A program made the position numbers and the translations under genes. Below the pieces are notes generated by a model. It had not been told where the DNA came from. It ran no database searches and worked only from the letters and a program-made list of their open reading frames with translations. From assembly GCA_946538875.1 (NCBI GenBank), contig CAMNHD010000078.1, positions 1 through 7,069 on the forward strand: DNA of 7,069 nt. Direction: 5' to 3'. How positions within the stretch are numbered: position 1 is the stretch's first letter; each line of letters opens with the position of its first letter. Shown here piece after piece: positions 1-5,765 of the stretch. Origin of the DNA: an uncultured Treponema sp. (GTDB lineage Bacteria > Spirochaetota > Spirochaetia > Treponematales > Treponemataceae).

Positions 1-158
1 AAAAGGTATGGCTGTTTTCAAGTTAATAATGTTTGGTATTACGGAAATTTTCGACTTTCTGCTGCGGGATTGGCGGCTTTGCCCTTTGGGGATTTTTCTG
101 TTATGTCTGTTATTTTTCTTCATAAACTTGTCAGGCCTTTTGCAATTAACGAATCATT

Positions 159-165
159 AGGAGGT
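159..165 (+). promoter_or_regulatory. Strong Shine-Dalgarno site of the first chitinase gene
   Basis: AGGAGGT lies four bases before the ATG at 170 and fixes that start. The next residues (MRKSKSAVAA...) form a proper lipoprotein signal peptide, which agrees. The preceding 158 bases are T-rich and contain an imperfect 9-bp direct repeat (TCTGTTATG at 97-105, TCTGTTATT at 106-114). I could not place a convincing -35/-10 pair there, so no promoter is called. Confidence 0.85.
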
Positions 166-169
166 CGTT

Positions 170-2227
170 ATGCGTAAATCGAAAAGTGCGGTGGCGGCGG
201 TTGTTTCGCTCGCTGCATTCCTTACTGGTTGTACTTCCGGTTTGTCTACGGACGGTGCTTTCTCCCGCGCTGCATCCAATGCGGCTCAGAAAAGGGTTGT
301 GGGTTACTTCTGCGAATGGGGTATCTATGGCGCCCATGACAACTATTATGCCACTTCGATCCCGGGTGACAAGCTGACTCATGTGAACTACGCTTTTGTT
401 GGCCTGAACGAGGCTTCACAGGCGGTTGAAATTTACGATCCTTGGGCAACTACTGATATTGTCTACCCCGGTGACAAGTGGGATACCGAATACAAGGGAA
501 ATCTTGGTCAGCTCCGCAAGCTTAAGGAACAGTATCCTCATCTGAAGGTTCTGATTTCTGTGGGCGGATGGACTAAGTCTCACGGCTTCCACGCCGCTGC
601 GGCTTCCGAGGGTTCCCGTGCACGCGCTGCGAAGAACCTGGTGGACTTTGTTGTCCAGTACGGTCTTGATGGTGTTGACATTGACTGGGAATATCCTGGT
701 GTGAACAGAGCCAAGGATGCCAACGACGAATACGACAAGGGTGCTCCTGGTGGTATTGAGGACAAGGAAAAGTTCACTTTGTTCCTGAAGGCTATACGCG
801 AAGCTCTTGACGCTCAGGGCGCACGCGACGGCAAGAAGTACGAACTGACTGCTGCTATCGGCGTCGGCTACGACAAGATTTCCGTCACCAATCCCGGAGA
901 CTATGCAAAGTATCTTGATGCCTTGAACCTTATGGCTTACGACATGCACGGTGCATTCGAAAGCACTGTTGGTCATCAGGCTCCGCTTTATGCCAACATG
1001 AACTGCGGTGTGTACTCTGACGATGTACGCGCCAAGTACAATGTTGACTGGGCTGTAAAGAAGTTCCTTGCGGAAGGTGTTCCTGCGGAGAAGATTGTTA
1101 TCGGTCTGCCTTTCTACAGCCGTGGCTGGAACAATGTTTCCGGCGGTCTTGACTTTGACGGCGATGGTGTCGGTGACGGTATGTTCGGTACCGGCGGCTC
1201 TTCACTTTCCGGTAAGTGGGGTGTTGGCGGCCAGAGTCCTTACTTTGCGGTGAAGGCTCTTGAGGGCAGCGCTGGATGGGTCAAGTACCGTGATGAAGTC
1301 AGTAAGGCATGCTGGCTTTACAACCGCGGTTCAGGCGAACTTTACACTTATGACGACCAGCTTACCATCAAGACTAAATGCGATTACATCAACGAGCTTG
1401 GGCTTGGCGGTGCTATGTACTGGGAGCTTGACGGTGATGACTGGAAGAATGGCTACGACCTTGTGAACATTGTGTTTGACTCTGTGCTCAAGGGTGTGGA
1501 CTTTGGTACTGACACTAAGCCTGGTGACAATGGCGGTGTTGGAACAAACCCTGGTTCCGGCGACAACGGCAGCGGTGACACTCCGGCTCAGCCTGAGGTT
1601 CCGGGCACCGGTGATACTCCTACCCAGCCTGAGACTCCTGAGGTTAATGTTCCTGACAGTCCTAAGGCTTCCGGTGTTCCTGGTGCTCCTTCCATCGAGC
1701 AGTCGACTTGGAACGGCGAAGCTGACTTTGGAATCAAGATGAACATGTGGTGGGGCAACAACGGTACTCTGGCTGAATTGTATGAAAACGGAAATGTTGT
1801 ACTGAGCAAGTCTTTTGCCGACAACTCTCCTTCTGCCCAGAATTATGTGTTCCAGCTGAACGGTAAGGCCAACGGTACTTACGAGTATCAGGTCAAGCTC
1901 AGCAATAAGTTTGGTTCCACTTTGTCCAATGTGGTCAAGTACACTGTTACAAAGGGTGCTGCCTCTGGTCCGGTTGACAATGGTTCGGACAATGGAGACA
2001 ACGGTTCCGGCACTGATGAAAACGGTGATGGAAACGGTTCTGGCGAAGTGCTTGTTCCTGAAATTCCGGGAAACACTGGCGCACCTGCATGGGGCACTTA
2101 CGTGAGCTACACTGCCGGCGATGTTGTTTCTTACAACGGGGCTTTATATGTGTGCGCTGTGACTCATGTCTCTTATGCCGAGTCATGGAATCCGGTGGAT
2201 GCTCCTACTCTTTGGACCAAGAAGTAA
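170..2227 (+). CDS. ChiA-like GH18 chitinase, envelope lipoprotein with Ig-like module and C-terminal CBM5/12
   Basis: A secreted chitinase, 685 residues, that should hydrolyse beta-1,4-N-acetylglucosamine chains at the cell surface. Residues 1-21 are a lipoprotein signal peptide with lipobox L18-T-G-C21. Residues about 41-445 are a GH18 barrel resembling Serratia ChiA from its first strand (VVGYFCEWGIYG). Visible active-site signatures are SVGGW (130-134), DGVDIDWE (167-174, acid/base Glu174), MAYD (255-258) and the last-strand Trp418. The stretch after FYSRGW (315-320) to about 400 fits the chitinase insertion domain of subfamily A. It contains an Asp-rich DFDGDGVGD loop (328-336) that could bind calcium. 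A Gly/Asn/Asp then Pro/Glu linker (446-500) leads to an Ig-like module (502-596) akin to the ChiA N-terminal domain. A second acidic Gly/Asn linker (600-630) precedes a CBM5/12 (640-685; W641, Y660, W673, W682). Third positions favour T (GGT, GCT, ACT), unlike the next gene. Family assignment is secure; processivity and substrate range are not visible. Confidence 0.95.
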   Translation: MRKSKSAVAAVVSLAAFLTGCTSGLSTDGAFSRAASNAAQKRVVGYFCEWGIYGAHDNYYATSIPGDKLTHVNYAFVGLNEASQAVEIYDPWATTDIVYPGDKWDTEYKGNLGQLRKLKEQYPHLKVLISVGGWTKSHGFHAAAASEGSRARAAKNLVDFVVQYGLDGVDIDWEYPGVNRAKDANDEYDKGAPGGIEDKEKFTLFLKAIREALDAQGARDGKKYELTAAIGVGYDKISVTNPGDYAKYLDALNLMAYDMHGAFESTVGHQAPLYANMNCGVYSDDVRAKYNVDWAVKKFLAEGVPAEKIVIGLPFYSRGWNNVSGGLDFDGDGVGDGMFGTGGSSLSGKWGVGGQSPYFAVKALEGSAGWVKYRDEVSKACWLYNRGSGELYTYDDQLTIKTKCDYINELGLGGAMYWELDGDDWKNGYDLVNIVFDSVLKGVDFGTDTKPGDNGGVGTNPGSGDNGSGDTPAQPEVPGTGDTPTQPETPEVNVPDSPKASGVPGAPSIEQSTWNGEADFGIKMNMWWGNNGTLAELYENGNVVLSKSFADNSPSAQNYVFQLNGKANGTYEYQVKLSNKFGSTLSNVVKYTVTKGAASGPVDNGSDNGDNGSGTDENGDGNGSGEVLVPEIPGNTGAPAWGTYVSYTAGDVVSYNGALYVCAVTHVSYAESWNPVDAPTLWTKK

Positions 2228-2239
2228 GCTGAATGAGCG

Positions 2240-2248
2240 GCGGTTTGG
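2240..2248. repeat. Left arm of inverted repeat bracketing the 19-bp array
   Basis: GCGGTTTGG here is the exact reverse complement of CCAAACCGC at 2683-2691. The two arms lie at the two edges of the tandem array, with the left arm overlapping the first two bases of unit 1. A further near-copy of the right arm (CACCAAACAG, 2691-2700) follows. I see no obvious target-site duplication outside them. They may delimit the array as a discrete segment, or be chance matches of short length. Confidence 0.5.
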
Positions 2249-2674
2249 TGACGGAGCATGGGGCTGGTGACGGAGCATGGAGCTGGTAACTGGGTATGGC
2301 TCTGGTAACTGGGCACAACTCTGGTAACCGGGCATGGCTCTGGTAACGGAGCATGGCTCTGGTAGCGGAGCACAGCTCTGGTAACCGGGCATGGCTCTGG
2401 TAGCGGAGCACCGCTCTGGTAACCAGGCACGGCTCTGGTAACGGAGCATGGGGCTGGTAACGGAGAATAGCTCTGGTAACAGGGCATGGCTCTGGTAACC
2501 GGGCATGGCTCTGGTAACCGGGCACGGCTCTGGTAACGGAGCATGGGGCTGGTAACCGGGCATGGCTCTGGTAGCGGAACACGGCTCTGGTAACTGGGCA
2601 CCGCTCTGGTAACAGGGCACAGCTCTGGTAACCGGGCATGGCTCTGGTAACCGGGCACCGCTCTGGTAACCGGG
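2247..2674 (+). repeat. Array of 22 full and one partial 19-bp tandem repeats
   Basis: Direct head-to-tail units of exactly 19 bp run without a spacing slip from 2247 to 2664, followed by ten bases of a 23rd copy. The commonest unit is GGTAACCGGGCATGGCTCT (for example 2323-2341, 2380-2398, 2494-2512). The GGT start and the near-constant CT end are conserved. Variation concentrates at unit positions 4-5, 7, 9 and 13-17. Two subfamilies exist: nine units have G at position 7 with A at position 9 (CGGAG), and thirteen have another base at 7 with G at 9. All five GGTGAC or GGTAGC variants belong to the first class. The array is G-rich on the + strand, contains TAA in most units on +, and has no stop codon in any minus frame. 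A minisatellite, a multi-copy protein-binding array and a structural chromosome element are all possible. The sequence alone does not decide. Confidence 0.97.
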
Positions 2675-2684
2675 GTCGCACCCC
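2672..2684. other. Small perfect hairpin at the right edge of the array
   Basis: GGGGT (2672-2676) and ACCCC (2680-2684) pair perfectly around a CGC triloop, starting inside the truncated last repeat unit. No T-run follows, so it does not look like an intrinsic terminator on either strand. It may mark the point where the array was truncated or joined. Confidence 0.5.
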
Positions 2685-2691
2685 AAACCGC
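2683..2691. repeat. Right arm of inverted repeat bracketing the 19-bp array
   Basis: CCAAACCGC is the perfect inverted partner of 2240-2248, placed just beyond the truncated last unit. The match was seen directly in the sequence. Any role as an element end is inference. Confidence 0.5.
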
Positions 2692-2713
2692 ACCAAACAG
2701 CAGGAACAAAGGC

Positions 2714-2735
2714 TCCCCGGAAAATCATCCGGGGA
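2714..2735 (+). terminator. Hairpin between the array and the second chitinase gene, possible weak terminator
   Basis: TCCCCGG (2714-2720) pairs with CCGGGGA (2729-2735), a perfect GC-rich 7-bp stem with an 8-base loop. It is followed by ATTAGTTT, a poor U-tract. If it terminates the first chitinase transcript, that mRNA would carry the whole repeat array as a 3' untranslated region. It could equally act in the 5' leader of the second gene. The inverted repeat is certain; the function is uncertain. Confidence 0.4.
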
Positions 2736-2771
2736 ATTAGTTTGACATAAAACCATATAAATGGAAAAAAG

Positions 2772-5603
2772 ATGAAAAGAATTCATAAATTGACAGCAGC
2801 CCTTGCCATGGGTCTGGGCTTAGTTTTTGCGGGCTGTACAAACCAACTCACGCTTGACGGCGCAGAGGGAAATGTACAGGCCTCACGCGCAGCATTTGCT
2901 TCATGGACAGCTGGCACCTACTACAACATAGGTGACCAGATTGTTTATAACGGAAAGGTATATCAGTGCCGCCTGGCCCACACAGCATTGGACGGTTGGC
3001 AGCCTGACGGAGTACCTGCCCTCTGGCTTGAGACGGGAATCGCCGACACAGGCTCAACAGGTGGAGACAACGGTTCAGGAAACAACAATCCTGGAACAGG
3101 AAGTGAAGACACAACACCTCCAGTAGATGACAACGGAACATACGAGCCGCCGGTGAATGTCCCGGGTCTTCCAAAGCACATCCTGACCGGTTACTGGCAG
3201 AACTTCAATAACGGAGCAAAAGTTCTCCGCATCAGCGAAGTTCCTGAAACATACAACCTCATCGTTGTATCATTTGCCGATGCAACTTCAAATCCAGGAC
3301 AGATTACATTCAACCTGGACAATTCCCTGGGCTTCTCCGAAGCAACATTCATCCAGGACATCAAGACAGTACAGGCTCGCGGTCAGCATGTAATCATCTC
3401 TGTCGGCGGCGAAACCGGCAACGTGACTATTGCAAGCGACGCTGACGCAAAGCGCTTCTCTGATTCGGCAACTGCCCTTATGCGCAAGTACGGATTCGAA
3501 GGTGTTGACATCGACCTTGAGCACGGAATCAATTCCACCTATGTCGCAAAGGCATTGCGCGGACTTCCGGCAGGATCAATCATCACTTTTGCCCCTCAGA
3601 CTCTGGACATGCAGAGCACAGGTTTCGAGTACTTCAAGCTGGCGCTCGCAGTAAAGGATATCCTTACTGTAAACAACACACAGTTCTACAATTCCGGCTC
3701 AATGCTCGGCTATGACGGCAAGGTTTATGCTCAGGGCGGAGAGGACTTTCTCACAGCACTTGCAACAATCCAGCTGGAAAACGGACTGCGCGCTGACCAG
3801 GTTGGTCTCGGTCTTCCTGCAAGCACACGCGGTGCCGGTTCAGGATATGTTGATCCGTCTGTAGTAGTGAACGCGCTTGACACATTGGCTTACGGAAACA
3901 AGCACGGTTCATACGTTCCTCCCCGCAAGTATCCTTCAATCCGCGGAGCAATGACCTGGTCCATCAACTGGGATGCCTCAAACGGATGGAATTTCAGCAG
4001 AGTCGTCGGTGCAAAGCTCAAGGCAATGAACGAAGCAGACGGCGGATATGACGAAGGAACAACACCAACAACTCCGGTTGAACCAGATACTCCGGAAGTT
4101 CCGGATACACCTTCACAGCCTGAAATTCCAACCCAGCCGGAAACTCCAGAAGTACCAGACACAGAGGTACCTGACAGCGACCGTGCAACAGGCATTCCCG
4201 CAACACCATTCATCGAACAGTCAAGCTGGAACGGAGATGCAAACTTCTCCATCAAGATGAACATGTGGTGGGGCAACAACGGCACTCTGGCAGAACTCAC
4301 TGAAAACGGAAACACAATACAGACAGCCAGGCTCAGCGACAACTCTCCTAACGCACAGAGCCACTCCTTTACAATCAGCGGAAAGGCAAACGGAACCTAC
4401 ACATATCAGGTAAAGCTTTCAAACAAGTACGGATCCGTCCTTTCCAACACCGTCAAGTACACCGTCACAAAGGGCGGCGAAAACACAGGGACAGTTCCTG
4501 ACACAGGCAACAACGGTCAGGGAGACTCTGGAGACCAGGACGACAACGGAAACACAAACCCTGAAACAGACACCCCGCCTGTAGTAGAGATTCCTGACAA
4601 TTCTCCAAGCGATAAGCCGGTGAACACTTCCCTGCCAAAGAGAATCATGAGCGGCTACTGGCACTCATGGGACGGCGGCTGCCCTTACATCAGACTCCGC
4701 GACGTAGACTCATCATGGGACGTAATCAACATCTCATTTGCTGAGCCTGTTACACCAGGAAGCGGCAATGGTCAGATGAAGTTCAATGTTGCAGGAAGCC
4801 TCCAGGAATTCAAGGCTGATGTAAAGACACTCCAGGCACGCGGAAAGAAAGTAGTGCTTTCAATCGGCGGTTACGAAGGATTCTTCTACCTGCAGGATTC
4901 GGCAGCAGTCAGCACATTCGTGAATTCAATCAAGGGATTCATCAACGAATACGGCTTTGACGGAATCGACATTGACCTTGAGCAGAGCTCAGTTTCCATG
5001 AACAGCGGCGCTGACCCTGACTTTGCACATCCAAAGACTCCACGCATCGTGAACATGATAAACGCAATCCGCCAGATCTGCGACTCGTACGGAGACGACT
5101 TTATCCTGTCATGGGCACCTGAGACATTCTACATGCAGCTCGGCCACACCTACTACGGTGGAATCAACGGTTATGTTGACTCACGCGCAGGCGGCTACCT
5201 GCCGATGATTTACGCACTCCGCGACAAGACAACTTATGTACAGACACAGCTCTACAACTCAGCAGCTGTCCAGGGCAATGACGGAGCATGGTACTCGATG
5301 GGTGACGAAGCATCTCTGGTTGAAATGTGCGGAATGCTGATTGACGGATTCTATCTGAACGGCGGCAACACATACTTCTGGCCAGGACTCCGCCCGGATC
5401 AGGTTGTGATAGCAGTCCCCTGCTCAAGCGGTGCAGCCGGTTCAGGACAGGTTTCCAACGCAGCACTTCAGAGCGCATTCCAGAAGCTCGAAGCAAAATA
5501 CCCTGGAATGAGAGGAATCATGACTTGGTCTATCAACTGGGACTCTCTGCAGAACAACAACAGCTTTGGTAGAGAAAACCGCGCATTCCTTGACAGGTTC
5601 TAA
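2772..5603 (+). CDS. Two-headed GH18 chitinase lipoprotein (CBM5/12, GH18, Ig-like, GH18)
   Basis: A 943-residue secreted protein predicted to degrade chitin or related N-acetylglucosamine glycans with two catalytic domains. Residues 1-22 are a lipoprotein signal with AGC at 20-22 and a weak GGAAAAAAG upstream of the ATG. A CBM5/12 follows at 41-86 (W45, Y64, W76, W85). GH18-1 spans about 133-418, with SVGG (210-213), a catalytic motif reading EGVDIDLE (243-250, acid/base Glu250), QFYN (304-307) and TWSINWD (395-401). A Pro/Glu linker (430-470) and an Ig-like module (474-568) come next, then an acidic Gly/Asn linker. GH18-2 spans 621-943, with SIGG (697-700), canonical DGIDIDLE (730-737, Glu737), QLYN (826-829) and TWSINWD (918-924). 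The Gln-x-Tyr-Asn motif and lack of an insertion domain place both in the hevamine/ChiD-like type, unlike the upstream gene. GH18-1 has Glu in place of the first Asp of the motif, probably still active. Codons favour A/C endings (GGA, GCA, ACA, TCA). An endo-beta-N-acetylglucosaminidase role for one head cannot be excluded. Confidence 0.94.
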   Translation: MKRIHKLTAALAMGLGLVFAGCTNQLTLDGAEGNVQASRAAFASWTAGTYYNIGDQIVYNGKVYQCRLAHTALDGWQPDGVPALWLETGIADTGSTGGDNGSGNNNPGTGSEDTTPPVDDNGTYEPPVNVPGLPKHILTGYWQNFNNGAKVLRISEVPETYNLIVVSFADATSNPGQITFNLDNSLGFSEATFIQDIKTVQARGQHVIISVGGETGNVTIASDADAKRFSDSATALMRKYGFEGVDIDLEHGINSTYVAKALRGLPAGSIITFAPQTLDMQSTGFEYFKLALAVKDILTVNNTQFYNSGSMLGYDGKVYAQGGEDFLTALATIQLENGLRADQVGLGLPASTRGAGSGYVDPSVVVNALDTLAYGNKHGSYVPPRKYPSIRGAMTWSINWDASNGWNFSRVVGAKLKAMNEADGGYDEGTTPTTPVEPDTPEVPDTPSQPEIPTQPETPEVPDTEVPDSDRATGIPATPFIEQSSWNGDANFSIKMNMWWGNNGTLAELTENGNTIQTARLSDNSPNAQSHSFTISGKANGTYTYQVKLSNKYGSVLSNTVKYTVTKGGENTGTVPDTGNNGQGDSGDQDDNGNTNPETDTPPVVEIPDNSPSDKPVNTSLPKRIMSGYWHSWDGGCPYIRLRDVDSSWDVINISFAEPVTPGSGNGQMKFNVAGSLQEFKADVKTLQARGKKVVLSIGGYEGFFYLQDSAAVSTFVNSIKGFINEYGFDGIDIDLEQSSVSMNSGADPDFAHPKTPRIVNMINAIRQICDSYGDDFILSWAPETFYMQLGHTYYGGINGYVDSRAGGYLPMIYALRDKTTYVQTQLYNSAAVQGNDGAWYSMGDEASLVEMCGMLIDGFYLNGGNTYFWPGLRPDQVVIAVPCSSGAAGSGQVSNAALQSAFQKLEAKYPGMRGIMTWSINWDSLQNNNSFGRENRAFLDRF

Positions 5604-5634
5604 AACGGTGATCAAAACGAAAAATCCTTAAAAG

Positions 5635-5678
5635 AAAAAAAAATGACCGGCCGGGGTTTTTGTCTCCCCTACCGGTCA
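5635..5678 (-). terminator. Intrinsic terminator for the minus strand (second in series after fhs)
   Basis: TGACCGG (5644-5650) pairs with CCGGTCA (5672-5678), and GGGG (5653-5656) can pair with CCCC (5666-5669) inside. Read on the minus strand, the stem is followed at once by nine T (A9 at 5635-5643 on +), the classic layout of a factor-independent terminator. On the + strand only GCCTAGTTAAAA follows, so it is a poor terminator for the chitinase gene that ends at 5603. It would stop fhs transcripts 32 bases short of the chitinase stop codon. Confidence 0.8.
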
Positions 5679-5683
5679 GCCTA

Positions 5684-5743
5684 GTTAAAAAAGTAAATTG
5701 GGCCTGCCGCAAAACAGTAAAAAACATAATTCTGCGGCAGGTC
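5684..5743 (-). terminator. Intrinsic terminator directly downstream of fhs
   Basis: CCTGCCGCA (5703-5711) pairs perfectly with TGCGGCAGG (5733-5741), extendable by a G-T and a G-C pair to 5701-5743, around a 21-base A-rich loop. On the minus strand the stem is followed by CCAATTTACTTTTTT, giving an interrupted T-run. It begins 23 bases after the fhs stop codon, so it is most likely the primary fhs terminator, with the 5635-5678 hairpin as back-up. Confidence 0.75.
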
Positions 5744-5765
5744 CTCCTGACTTAAGGAATGCAAA

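Larger units (their letters stand above)
2228..2771. other. 544-bp gap without a convincing gene, filled by a tandem repeat array
   Basis: The gap starts at the stop codon of the first chitinase and ends at the start of the second. The first 19 bases (2228-2246) look like a badly decayed repeat unit. Positions 2247-2674 are the 19-bp array, 2675-2735 carry hairpins, and 2736-2771 are AT-rich. Three overlapping open frames of 178-193 codons on the minus strand come only from the stop-free repeat and are not treated as genes. No tRNA-like or rRNA-like sequence is seen. Confidence 0.85.

Noticed and set aside
416..976. 186-codon minus-strand frame within the first chitinase gene
   Set aside because: It is the shadow of a real GH18 frame with all active-site motifs on the other strand, and its translation resembles no family I know.
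2247..2674. CRISPR array
   Set aside because: Units are contiguous with no unique spacers, and there are no cas genes in the window.
2247..2674. Repeat units as self-pairing hairpins selected for RNA structure
   Set aside because: GGTAACC in neighbouring units could pair around an A-A mismatch. However, unit position 7 varies freely while its partner, position 1, is always G, so there is no compensatory change.
2742..2761. TTGACA (2742-2747) and TATAAA (2756-2761) as a promoter for the second chitinase
   Set aside because: The spacing is only 8 bp instead of about 17, and the start codon at 2772 is too close. Either box alone is expected by chance in AT-rich DNA.
2205..2786. Minus-strand frames of 178, 181 and 193 codons as protein genes
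   Set aside because: All three consist of the same 19-residue periodic peptide produced by the stop-free 19-bp DNA repeat, and two extend into or abut the signal peptide region of the real gene. None has a ribosome binding site I can recognise.
5279..5291. 13-bp exact match (TGACGGAGCATGG) to a repeat unit inside the second chitinase
   Set aside because: It encodes Asp-Gly-Ala-Trp using the gene's usual GAC, GGA and GCA codons and stands alone. A single match of this length against hundreds of array words is plausible by chance.
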